DNA from: JAMBLL01 sp964460075
Lineage (GTDB): Bacteria > Actinomycetota > Acidimicrobiia > Spongiisociales > UBA5794
Length of the DNA: 64,000 nt
Reading direction: 5' to 3'
Assembly: GCA_964460075.1 (NCBI GenBank)
Contig: CAYWPC010000004.1
Coordinates: forward strand, 48,851-112,850
Part shown: positions 8,004 through 16,587 of the stretch, in pieces
How positions within the stretch are numbered: the first letter of the stretch is position 1
How the letters are laid out: each line of letters begins with the position of its first letter
Notes under the pieces: generated by a model
What the model was told of the DNA's origin: nothing
Databases searched by the model: none
What the model saw: the letters and a program-made list of their open reading frames with translations, nothing else
Program-made: the position numbers and the translations under genes

Positions 8004-11000
8004 ATGAGTTGCTACGCCGAACTGCACAGTCACACGAACTACTCTTTTCTCGATGGGGCATCGTGGGCAGGTGACCTCGTCACTCGTGCAGCCGAGTTGG
8101 GATACGAGGCGCTTGCCGTCACCGACCATGACGGATTTCGTGGTGTAGTCCAGGTACACGCCCATGCTTCCGAGGTTGGGCTCCCCATTGTCTACGGGAC
8201 CGAAGTCGGCATGCCACAGGAGTCCGTAGAGAACGTGAATCGTCCTGTTGAGGCGGTGCTTGCACCTTCCAATGATGCTGTTGTGCTCACAGGGTCACAG
8301 GATGTGACGCGTCGTGGGAGGATCCGGAGGGCACATGGGTCAAAGCCGTTGCGTCGCAACCCGACAGACCATTTGGTCATCCTCGCCCCAGATCCGACAG
8401 GTTATGGAGCCATTGGGCGGTTCATCACAAAGGGGCAATATCGAGGTGAGAAGGATGCTCCCAGATACTCGTACAGCGATCTCCAGGATGCGGTACGTTC
8501 AGGCGGCCTCGTCGGTCTCTCCGGCTGCTGGCAGGGTGCAGTCCCGCGTGCTGCACATGCTGGTGATATCGCCGCTGCTCTTCGGTCGGCATCCTGGTTG
8601 AAGGAACTATTCGAGGGCCGTTTCTACATCGAGTTGACGCACCACGGCATGCCATCCGATGACCGTCGCAACGATGTTCTCGCAGAAGTGGCAGAGCGCA
8701 TCGGTGTGGGCACGGTTGCGACGAACAATGCTCACTACGCCCATCGCCGCGATGCCGATCTCTGCGAGGTGCTCTCAGCAATCGGTGGGAGGCGTTCCCT
8801 GGAGGACGCAGATGGCTTTCGGCCCGCTAGCGATCTACGACACCTCCGCAGCGCTGACGAGATGGTTGCTCTCTTCTCCAGATATCCCGGTGCAGTCGAC
8901 CGCGCCGTAGACCTTGGACGTTCGATGGCATTCGATCTCGACCTGCTCACACCGGCTCTTCCTGACTATCCGATGCCAGGCGCTTTCACAACCGAAGACG
9001 AGTTTCTTGCTCATCTCGCCTACGAGGGTGCACGTGGTGTGTACCCCGGTTCCGATGACGGACTCGATCCCGTCGCGAGAAGACGTATAGAGCACGAACT
9101 CGACGTGATCGCGAGCCTGGGGTTTGCTGGCTACTTCCTCGTTGCGTGGGACATCGTGAACTTCGCTAGATCTCGGGGGATCTACTGCCAGATCAGAGGA
9201 TCAGGGGCCGACTCGGCCATCTGTCGATGTATCGACCTCACCAGAGTCGATCCGATCCGGCTCGGGTTGCCGTTCGAGCGCTTCCTCTCCCATGAACGAG
9301 GCAGACCGCCAGACATTGATATCGACTTCGAAGCCGAACGTAGGGAAGAGGTGATCCAGTACTGCTACCGGCGTTATGGCCGCGAGCGAGCAGCAATGGT
9401 TGCCAACGTGATTACCTACAGAGCACGATCGGTTCTTCAAGACGTAGGCAAGGCATTCGGGCTCACCCAGGCCCAGGTCAACGGGCTCACCAAATACATC
9501 GACACGCGAAACCCGAAGGTGCTGAGGGAAGTTGTCGACCTGCCTGCGGGTCTCACCGCAGAGCACATCTACGACGTGTGCCACCGTCTCGACGGCTTTC
9601 CTCGCCATCTTGGCATTCATTCTGGTGGGATGGTCGTAGCGAGAAGACCGCTGTGGGAGACGGTACCAATGGAGTGGGGAAGGATGGCCGATAGGTCGGT
9701 ACTCCAGTGGGACAAGAACGACACAGCAGCAATGGGACTTGTGAAGTTCGATCTCCTCGGGCTTGGTGCCCTCAACGCGCTCCACCTCTCCGTCGATGCC
9801 ATCTCCGAGGCGCATGGCATAGATATCGACCTTGCGACGATCGCACAGGAGCCGGTGATCTACGAGATGCTCACGAGAGCCGACACCGTTGGTGTGTTCC
9901 AAGTCGAGTCGAGGGCACAAATGGCGACCCTTCCCAGGATGAGGCCCCGTACGTTTTACGATCTTGCCGTTGAGGTCGCTCTGATAAGGCCGGGACCGAT
10001 CCAAGGGCAGTCCGTTCACCCATATTTGAGGAGACGCAACGGGGAGGAGCCAGTTCGGTACATTCATCCGTCTGCTGAGCCAATCTTACGGAAGACACTC
10101 GGCGTGCCGATCTTCCAGGAACAACTGATGGAGATAGCTCGCGTGTGTGCAGGGTTTACCCCTGGGCAGTCCGACCGACTTCGCCAGGCCATGACACACA
10201 AGCGATCGGAGGAGCAGATGGCGAAGCTCCGAGACGAGGTCTTCAGCGGGATGGCAGGTAAGGGGATCGTCGGCGCCCCGGCAGACGAACTGTGGGAGAA
10301 GCTACAAGGATTCGCTTCCTTCGGCTTCCCCGAGTCGCATTCGGTGTCCTTTGCGTACATCGTGTATGCAGCAGCGTGGATGAAGTATCACTGGCCGGCG
10401 GAGTTCTTCTCTGGGCTTCTCAACGCACAGCCGATGGGTTTCTACTCTCCAAACTCACTTGTAGCGGATGCCGTGCATCATGGTGTGATCGTGCTCCCCC
10501 CCGACATCAACGAATCTTCGTACGACTGCACTATCGAGGCGACAGAGGTGGACCCGAATGATCTCGCTGAATACCTTGGTATGGCGTGGCGGAGAGGCAT
10601 GGGGGCGGCAGACGACCCCATGCGACGACCGGTTGCGCTACGGCTCGGACTCCGCTACGTCCGAGACCTAGGTGATGCGGAGATCACTCGAATCGAGGCC
10701 GCACGCCTGACAGGGGGTCGCTTCGGATCACCTGGCGACTTCGCACATCGCACAGGGCTATCCGTTGCCGCATACGAAAGCCTTGCCGCCGCCGACTCGT
10801 TTGCATCAATCGGTCTTGGGAAGCGAGAGGGCATGTGGGCAGCAGGTTCGTTGTCGGACCTCGGCCCCGGTCGCTTGGAGCTTGAGGATGGGGCCCACAC
10901 CCCACGGCTTCCCTCCATGGACATCGCAGAGGCGATGCAGGCAGAGTTATGGTCGACAGGGATCTCGTTGACACACCCGGTATCGTTGATCCGGGATCGT

Positions 11001-11327
11001 CTGGTCGGAGATGGTGTGATCACCACAGCCGAAGCCATCACCCTGCACAAGCACAACACCAGGGTGCAGGTTGCAGGCGTGGTGACACACAGACAGCGGC
11101 CGGAGACAGCCAACGGTATCAGGTTCCTCAACCTGGAGGACGAGACCGGCATCTTGAACGTCGTTGTTATGCCGCAGGTATGGGAAGCGAACTATGAGGT
11201 TGCGCGGAAAGCAGTCGGCATGGTGATCGCTGGAACTCTCGAATATCGCTCAGGTGTGACGAACCTCGTTGCGCAACGGCTGACGGCGTGGCCCGTTCCG
11301 GAATTGGTTTCGAGAGATTTCCGATGA
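8004..11327 (+). CDS. dnaE2: Error-prone DNA polymerase III alpha subunit DnaE2 (ImuC)
   Basis: C-family translesion polymerase of SOS mutagenesis, 1107 residues. The N-terminal PHP domain starts YAELHSHTNYSFLDGAS (His8, His10) and includes LAVTDHDG. The palm carries PDIDIDFE near residue 435, holding catalytic aspartates. Helix-hairpin regions follow, then a C-terminal OB fold (from about residue 1019) ending SRDFR. ATG 8004 is preferred to GTG 7995, since it lies just after the SOS box. The usual partners imuA and imuB are not adjacent. Within DnaE families the short length and C-terminus match DnaE2 rather than replicative DnaE1. Confidence 0.94.
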   Translation: MSCYAELHSHTNYSFLDGASWAGDLVTRAAELGYEALAVTDHDGFRGVVQVHAHASEVGLPIVYGTEVGMPQESVENVNRPVEAVLAPSNDAVVLTGSQDVTRRGRIRRAHGSKPLRRNPTDHLVILAPDPTGYGAIGRFITKGQYRGEKDAPRYSYSDLQDAVRSGGLVGLSGCWQGAVPRAAHAGDIAAALRSASWLKELFEGRFYIELTHHGMPSDDRRNDVLAEVAERIGVGTVATNNAHYAHRRDADLCEVLSAIGGRRSLEDADGFRPASDLRHLRSADEMVALFSRYPGAVDRAVDLGRSMAFDLDLLTPALPDYPMPGAFTTEDEFLAHLAYEGARGVYPGSDDGLDPVARRRIEHELDVIASLGFAGYFLVAWDIVNFARSRGIYCQIRGSGADSAICRCIDLTRVDPIRLGLPFERFLSHERGRPPDIDIDFEAERREEVIQYCYRRYGRERAAMVANVITYRARSVLQDVGKAFGLTQAQVNGLTKYIDTRNPKVLREVVDLPAGLTAEHIYDVCHRLDGFPRHLGIHSGGMVVARRPLWETVPMEWGRMADRSVLQWDKNDTAAMGLVKFDLLGLGALNALHLSVDAISEAHGIDIDLATIAQEPVIYEMLTRADTVGVFQVESRAQMATLPRMRPRTFYDLAVEVALIRPGPIQGQSVHPYLRRRNGEEPVRYIHPSAEPILRKTLGVPIFQEQLMEIARVCAGFTPGQSDRLRQAMTHKRSEEQMAKLRDEVFSGMAGKGIVGAPADELWEKLQGFASFGFPESHSVSFAYIVYAAAWMKYHWPAEFFSGLLNAQPMGFYSPNSLVADAVHHGVIVLPPDINESSYDCTIEATEVDPNDLAEYLGMAWRRGMGAADDPMRRPVALRLGLRYVRDLGDAEITRIEAARLTGGRFGSPGDFAHRTGLSVAAYESLAAADSFASIGLGKREGMWAAGSLSDLGPGRLELEDGAHTPRLPSMDIAEAMQAELWSTGISLTHPVSLIRDRLVGDGVITTAEAITLHKHNTRVQVAGVVTHRQRPETANGIRFLNLEDETGILNVVVMPQVWEANYEVARKAVGMVIAGTLEYRSGVTNLVAQRLTAWPVPELVSRDFR

Positions 11328-11469
11328 GCAGTGACCACAAGACGGGTGCCAGCATGTGCCATGGGTCGCTCGGACCATCTCGCGTCCTGACCACTTCAGG
11401 TGCGTGGCGACACAGCCGATACACGCGTCTGGTCCGATATTGCCGTGTGGAGACTGTGAGGGGCCGCTG

Positions 11470-11925
11470 ATGAGCCAGATATTCGGAGGATCCGTGCTTC
11501 TACCTGGAGAGGTAGGAGCCGGTCTGAGTGCCTCGATCGAACTCGGACCGGACTTCATCCGTCTCTTCGCAGGCGATGACGACCTTGGCACTTGGCGTCA
11601 GCGTGACTGTGAAGTCACCCCCGACGGGAATGGGTCGTATGTCATGGTGCTCGATGGCGAACAGGTGACGTTTACGCCGACGTCCCCCTTGGCTTTCGCC
11701 GAGGCTGTGCCTGTATCCCTCCAATCCGAGACGGTGTTGCGGGAGGGAGATGAGTTGGAGGGGACGACATACGACCTAGACGCAGCGATCGACGACGTTG
11801 TCGCTCAGGTCAGGCACCTCAACGACACAGATGACGAGATTCTCTCCAAGCCGATGCTTGTCGGGATTGTCACCGTCGCGACAGTACTCATAGCCGGACT
11901 CGTCGCACTGTCTTTGACTATCTAG
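11470..11925 (+). CDS. Putative tail-anchored membrane protein
   Basis: I do not recognise this 151-residue protein. Residues 1-120 are soluble and beta-rich (VLLPGEVGAGLSASIELG; YVMVLDGEQVTFTP), perhaps a PH-like fold. One C-terminal membrane helix (LVGIVTVATVLIAGLVALSL) ends at the last residue, which suggests a tail anchor with a cytoplasmic head. ATG 11470 overlaps a GGGGCC-rich weak ribosome site. It stands alone between dnaE2 and a convergent gene. Confidence 0.6.
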   Translation: MSQIFGGSVLLPGEVGAGLSASIELGPDFIRLFAGDDDLGTWRQRDCEVTPDGNGSYVMVLDGEQVTFTPTSPLAFAEAVPVSLQSETVLREGDELEGTTYDLDAAIDDVVAQVRHLNDTDDEILSKPMLVGIVTVATVLIAGLVALSLTI

Positions 11926-11981
11926 CGGCACATGGCTCTCGAGGGGCTGCTGCACGGAGTGGGCTATCCGCTCACGTCCCG

Positions 11982-13016
11982 TCAGGACGCCACAGCGCAG
12001 CGCACGATTTCGGCCGCGGTCGAGGCGTCGGCTCCTGACACATCGAGATGGAACACTGCACGGATACGCTGCTCCGTGACGAAAGCGAGCATGGCCACAC
12101 CCTCGCCGAAGCAGGCGTCGACAATGCGTGCAGGATCGTCGACATCGAAATACACGATGTTGGTCTGGACCGATGGAAGGTCGATGGCCAGACCTTCGAC
12201 ATTGGCCAGTTGCTCGGCAAAGAGGCGGGCGTTGGCGTGATCCTCGACGAGGCGCCCCCTGTTGTGCTCAAGCGCGAACAGTGCTCCTGCAGCGATGAGG
12301 CCGGCTTGCCTGAAGCCGCCCCCAAACATCTGCTTGAACCTGCGCGCCTCGGAGATGAATTCGGCATCCCCTGCGAGCGCCGATCCTATTGGAGCGCCGA
12401 GACCCTTCGAGAAGCAGACACTTACAGTGTCGAAGGGGTCTGCATAGCGTGCGACGTCGATCCCGGTCGCAGCGGACGCGTTCCAGAGTCGAGCACCGTC
12501 GAGGTGGGTAGCCATTCCGAGTTCGGATGCTGTGGCTGTCACGTCGTCGATCACATCGAGATCCCAGAGCGTTCCACCGGCCTCATTGTGTGTGTTTTCG
12601 AGAGAAACGAGTGTGTGCGGTTCGAAGAGGTATGAAGGGAGAGACGGGTGAGGCACAGGCACGTGCTCTCGGAGTGCTGCAGCGTCGAACGTTCCGCGAG
12701 ACCCCTGTATACGTTTGAGCGTGACACCCGAGTGGTGTGCAGCGCCGCCCATCTCGTGTGAGCCGATGTGCGCCGAAGCTTCGAGAACGATCGTGTCCCC
12801 AGGTTGGGTGTGCATCCGCACCGCGATTTGATTCGACATCGTACCCGTCGGCACGTACATCGCAGCCTGCTTGCCGAGGAGACCTGCAACCCGTTCCTCA
12901 AGGGCATTCACGGTGGGATCATCGTGGTAGACATCGTCTCCGACGACTGCTTCTGCAATGGCCGAGCGCATCGCAACGGATGGTTTCGTAATGGTATCGC
13001 TTCTGAGATCGATCAT
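11982..13016 (-). CDS. ltaE: Low-specificity L-threonine aldolase
   Basis: PLP enzyme of the threonine aldolase/beta-eliminating lyase family, splitting L-threonine to glycine and acetaldehyde. The N-terminus MIDLRSDTITKP is a family hallmark. YVPTGTMSNQIA and EASAHIGSHEMGG contribute to the cofactor pocket, and the PLP lysine is in SVCFSKGLGAPIGS. It is 344 residues, the normal size. It is the last gene of a minus-strand group (serC, yhhN-like, phosphatase, ltaE); SerC and LtaE both feed the serine/glycine pool. Confidence 0.9.
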   Translation of the reverse strand: MIDLRSDTITKPSVAMRSAIAEAVVGDDVYHDDPTVNALEERVAGLLGKQAAMYVPTGTMSNQIAVRMHTQPGDTIVLEASAHIGSHEMGGAAHHSGVTLKRIQGSRGTFDAAALREHVPVPHPSLPSYLFEPHTLVSLENTHNEAGGTLWDLDVIDDVTATASELGMATHLDGARLWNASAATGIDVARYADPFDTVSVCFSKGLGAPIGSALAGDAEFISEARRFKQMFGGGFRQAGLIAAGALFALEHNRGRLVEDHANARLFAEQLANVEGLAIDLPSVQTNIVYFDVDDPARIVDACFGEGVAMLAFVTEQRIRAVFHLDVSGADASTAAEIVRCAVAS

Positions 13017-13067
13017 GGCGTCCTCGCCCTCGGATGATCCGATTTCAGCACGATTCGCGAAGCTGTG

Positions 13068-13562
13068 TCACTCGGAGAGAAAGGACCTGGCCTGAAGCAA
13101 GGTTCCGAGTGTGCCTGCTCCCTCGCGAATCGACGTCCAGTCGTGGCTGGTGAGCTCGATGTCTGCCACCGTTGCGGTTCGCATTACACATCTTGCTCCC
13201 GTGAGGTGTGCGACGAGGAGGGACCACACCGGCTGGTGACCGACCAGCATGATCCGCGGCGTATCACCGCCTAGCCGGGCGAGAACGTCAATGGTTGTCG
13301 CGACCGACGTTCCGTAGAGCGCGTCTTCGAGGACGAGTCTTGAATGCCAGCCACCTGTGATCCGGGCCAGTTCTGCTGTTGCCCTCGCTCGTCTTGCCGT
13401 GGAAGAGATCACGAGGTCCGGGTCGAGACCAAGGTCTCTGATGACCTCACCCATGCGCTCAGCAGAAGCGACGCCACGGGGACTGAGCGGCCGATCATGG
13501 TCATCGCGTGCTCCGGTGTCCCAATCCGACTTTCCATGTCTCATGATCATGAGGCTGAGCAT
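13068..13562 (-). CDS. SixA-type histidine phosphatase
   Basis: A 164-residue histidine phosphatase with the RHG catalytic motif near the N-terminus (MIMRHGKSDWDTG), the second-half histidine in MLVGHQPVWS, and the SixA-like segment RPLSPRGVASAERMG. SixA proteins remove phosphate from phosphohistidine proteins, but small-molecule substrates are also known in the superfamily. It sits 39 bases after the YhhN-like gene and 51 before ltaE in one minus-strand series. Confidence 0.85.
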   Translation of the reverse strand: MLSLMIMRHGKSDWDTGARDDHDRPLSPRGVASAERMGEVIRDLGLDPDLVISSTARRARATAELARITGGWHSRLVLEDALYGTSVATTIDVLARLGGDTPRIMLVGHQPVWSLLVAHLTGARCVMRTATVADIELTSHDWTSIREGAGTLGTLLQARSFLSE

Positions 13563-13601
13563 GTGACCAATCGTACTCTTTGCAACGCAATGATTCGGTA
13601 C

Positions 13602-14222
13602 TCACACGGTGAGAGCGAACAGTGTCTGGGCGCCAAAATACAGAGGCAGTCCGATGATGCGATTCCACTTGGACACAGCGACGAACTGCTCTCTGGCTAC
13701 GAGCATGTCCGAGCCAGCGAAGGCCACGGCTCCGAGAGCGATGAAGGAACTCGGTGCTGCACCCTGCGTGGCGAGGGCGATGGTCACCATGGTGGAGATG
13801 ATCCATACGTACGCGATCAAGGGGACACGGAGAGGCAACGGGCGATGCGGTCCCAACCATCGCAGTATCGCGAGGCCCACTCCCACCATAGCGACGCCTG
13901 CGATGGCGAAGAGCAGAGGTTCGATTGGTGCGCGAACGATGAAGGCGGCGATGTACATCATGTGTGCGACTGCGAACGAGATGAGACCGAGCATGAACGG
14001 TCCACGCCCCTCGAAGGTGAGGGCGAGATCACCAAACCATGACGCTGAGAACGCAGCAAGCAGGAACCACACGTAGGAAGAGGTCCCGCTCATGTGAACG
14101 AACAGCAGAGCGATCACTGCCGTTGAAGCCGAGAGCTTCAGGAACCGCGCCGAGCCGCTGTGGGAGTCCTGCAATATCGCAGCGCCAATAGCGAGCGTGA
14201 GGATCAGACCAACCAGTATCAC
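13602..14222 (-). CDS. YhhN/TMEM86-family membrane protein
   Basis: A 206-residue polytopic membrane protein with about seven or eight hydrophobic helices. It has the family's conserved acidic motifs, SASWFGDLALTFEG and ALGAVAFAGSDMLVARE. Eukaryotic TMEM86 members hydrolyse lysoplasmalogen vinyl-ether bonds; bacterial roles are little known, so the substrate here is open. It starts with GTG overlapping the serC stop by four bases, so it is coupled to serC. Confidence 0.82.
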   Translation of the reverse strand: MILVGLILTLAIGAAILQDSHSGSARFLKLSASTAVIALLFVHMSGTSSYVWFLLAAFSASWFGDLALTFEGRGPFMLGLISFAVAHMMYIAAFIVRAPIEPLLFAIAGVAMVGVGLAILRWLGPHRPLPLRVPLIAYVWIISTMVTIALATQGAAPSSFIALGAVAFAGSDMLVAREQFVAVSKWNRIIGLPLYFGAQTLFALTV

Positions 14223-15334
14223 AGGGCGTCAAAGGCGTAGTCGATGCACGCAGTGAGGGCCTGTACGTCAGCGGTCGGGATGTTCGGGAACGTCGCTATC
14301 CGCAACTGGTTACGACCAAGTTTGCGGTACCCCTCAACGTCGACGATTCCGTTGTCACGAAGCACAAGAGCTACCGATTCGGCGGAGATGGCTGCGCCGA
14401 TGTCGATGGTGATCACCGTTGGTGACCGGAAGCGCTGATCCTCAACGAAGGGTGATGTGTGGTGGTTCGTCGTAGCCCACCCATACACGTGGTGAGCAGA
14501 TGCATTCGAGACAGCGAATGCCGACGCAAGACCGCCTGTGTCGAGGATCATCGAGATCTGCCGATCGAGCAGATACAACGTGGCGAGTGCTGGCGTGTTG
14601 TAGGTCTGGTCCTGTCTGCTGTTCGAAAGGGCAGTCGAGAGCGAGAGGAATGGTGGAATCCATCGATCGGATGCACCAATCGACTCGATACGGGCTATAG
14701 CGGCAGGACTCATAAACGCCAACCACAGCCCACCCTCAGATCCGAGAGCCTTCTGAGGAGAGAAGTAGTACACGTCGACCGATCGAACGTCGAACGGGAT
14801 CGCACCGACAGCAGATGTCCCGTCGACGACGACGAGAGCGTCTCCGATCCGATCGAAGGGTGCAAGGACTCCCGTCGAGGTCTCGTTGTGGATGTAAGAC
14901 GCTGTATCAACGCCTGCGACCTCTTCAGGGATCGGGGCTGAGCCATAGTCGGCTGCTACGACGACTGGGTGGTCGAGGTGAGGCGCGCCGGCGGTGACCA
15001 ATGCGAACTTTTCCGAGAACTCGCCACAGACGAAGTGGGCCGACCGGTTCTCGATGAGGCCGAACGTTGCCGCATCCCAGAAGGCGGTCGCACCTCCCAC
15101 ACCGAGTACGACTTCGTAGCCATCTGGCAGGTCGTAGAGCGCCACAAGACCTCGACGAATCGACGAGACGACATCTCTCACACCAGGCTTCCTGTGACTC
15201 GTTCCGAGGAAGGTGGAGCCGGACGATCCGAGGTCTTCCACAAACGATGTCTGGATTCTGCTGGGGCCCGAACCGAAGCGCCCATCTGAGGGAAGCAGAT
15301 CCGTTGGGATTGTGATTGTGCGCTGCGTGGACAT
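14219..15334 (-). CDS. serC: Phosphoserine aminotransferase
   Basis: Class V PLP aminotransferase of serine biosynthesis, converting 3-phosphohydroxypyruvate and glutamate to phosphoserine. The N-terminus DGRFGSGPSR and GTSHRKPGVRDVV are typical of the actinobacterial SerC branch. VVVDGTSAVGAIPFD and YYFSPQKALGSEGG hold the PLP-binding Asp and Lys. It is 371 residues. It is divergent from the aspartate aminotransferase gene, with the shared promoter region at 15335-15381. Confidence 0.92.
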   Translation of the reverse strand: MSTQRTITIPTDLLPSDGRFGSGPSRIQTSFVEDLGSSGSTFLGTSHRKPGVRDVVSSIRRGLVALYDLPDGYEVVLGVGGATAFWDAATFGLIENRSAHFVCGEFSEKFALVTAGAPHLDHPVVVAADYGSAPIPEEVAGVDTASYIHNETSTGVLAPFDRIGDALVVVDGTSAVGAIPFDVRSVDVYYFSPQKALGSEGGLWLAFMSPAAIARIESIGASDRWIPPFLSLSTALSNSRQDQTYNTPALATLYLLDRQISMILDTGGLASAFAVSNASAHHVYGWATTNHHTSPFVEDQRFRSPTVITIDIGAAISAESVALVLRDNGIVDVEGYRKLGRNQLRIATFPNIPTADVQALTACIDYAFDAL

Positions 15335-15381
15335 GTCTATCGTTCGGTATTGAATATGAATGTACGAGGAGCGTAGCGCCG

Positions 15382-16587
15382 ATGACGAATCCTGGATCTA
15401 TCTCACAGCGGGCGGGGAATGTGGCACCATCTGCGACGCTTGCGATCACGGCTAAGGCGAACGCGCTCCGCGCGGAGGGCAAACCTGTCATCGGGTTTGG
15501 TGCGGGAGAGCCTGACTTCGCGACGCCACGACGGATTGTCGAGGCTGCCGTGGCAGCAGCATCGAACCCTGCATCCCACCGTTACTCACCCGCCGCTGGG
15601 CTCCCAGCGCTGCGTGAGGCCGTGGCAGCAAAGACGCTGCGCGACTCGGGCTATGCAGTAGACCCGTCGCAAGTTGTTATAACCAACGGTGGGAAGCATG
15701 CCGTGTATCAGACCTGCCAGGTGCTCCTAGATCCAGGTGACGAGGTTCTTCTGCCTGCTCCCTACTGGGTTACATACCCGAGCGCCATTGAGTTGGCGGC
15801 GGGGAGACCGGTTGTCATTCCCACGGATGAGTCCTCGAATTTCACGGTCGGTGTTGACGAGCTGGAAGCCGCAAGAACGGACCGTACCAAGATGCTCATA
15901 TTCGTGAGCCCTTCGAATCCGACAGGTTCCGTGTACTCCGAGGACCAGATCCGCGCCATTGGTGAGTGGGCAGCAGAGACCGGTGTTTGGGTGATGACCG
16001 ATGAGATATACGAGCATCTCGTGTACGGCGACGTTGCCTTCTGCTCCATGCCCGTTCTGGTTCCCGAGATGGCAGCGCGATGTGTCGTGGTCAATGGCGT
16101 TGCAAAGACCTATGCGATGACCGGGTGGCGCGTGGGGTGGATGATCGGACCGGAAGCGGTTGCCAAGGGTGCGACCAGAATCCAGTCACATTTGTCGTCG
16201 AACGTCAACAACATCGCTCAGCACGCGGCCCTTGAAGCGGTTTCGGGCTCTCTCGATGCGGTGACGGAGATGCGTGAGGCGTTCGATCGGCGCAGACAAC
16301 TGATGTTCGACCTACTTGGTCGGATCGAAGGCGTGACCTGTGTCGAGCCCCAGGGAGCGTTCTACGCATTTCCGAACATGCAAGGTCTTCTGCATCGCTC
16401 TCTTGGGGGAAGCGTTGCGACATCGACCATGGAGCTTGCGGCACTGTTTCTCGACAGCGCGAACGTTGCGGTCGTACCAGGAGAGGCGTTCGGCGCCCCG
16501 GGATATGCCAGGTTCTCGTTTGCGTTGAGCGACGAGCAGCTCATCGAGGGACTCACGCGGATCGCCGAGCTTGTCAACGACGGGTGA
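15382..16587 (+). CDS. aspC: Aspartate aminotransferase (class I/II)
   Basis: PLP-dependent aminotransferase of 401 residues, fold type I, subgroup I-gamma. Conserved features are VIGFGAGEPDFATP, NGGKHAVYQTCQVLLDPGDEV, SPSNPTGSVYS, and the PLP lysine in GVAKTYAMTGWRVGW. ATG 15382 is chosen over an upstream in-frame codon because the family begins with a short leader before the SQRAGNVAPSATLAI segment. GAGGAG lies about 11 bases upstream. The 3' end overlaps the convergent fusion gene by 14 bases. Confidence 0.92.
   Translation: MTNPGSISQRAGNVAPSATLAITAKANALRAEGKPVIGFGAGEPDFATPRRIVEAAVAAASNPASHRYSPAAGLPALREAVAAKTLRDSGYAVDPSQVVITNGGKHAVYQTCQVLLDPGDEVLLPAPYWVTYPSAIELAAGRPVVIPTDESSNFTVGVDELEAARTDRTKMLIFVSPSNPTGSVYSEDQIRAIGEWAAETGVWVMTDEIYEHLVYGDVAFCSMPVLVPEMAARCVVVNGVAKTYAMTGWRVGWMIGPEAVAKGATRIQSHLSSNVNNIAQHAALEAVSGSLDAVTEMREAFDRRRQLMFDLLGRIEGVTCVEPQGAFYAFPNMQGLLHRSLGGSVATSTMELAALFLDSANVAVVPGEAFGAPGYARFSFALSDEQLIEGLTRIAELVNDG

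Noticed and set aside
11250..11591. Cys/His-rich minus-strand frame after dnaE2 that could suggest a zinc protein
   Set aside because: It overlaps the dnaE2 end and the next gene in antisense, has no ribosome site, and the Cys spacing fits no known zinc motif.
14244..15289. Several plus-strand frames inside serC
   Set aside because: Shadow frames of a well-supported aminotransferase; no start signals or domains.
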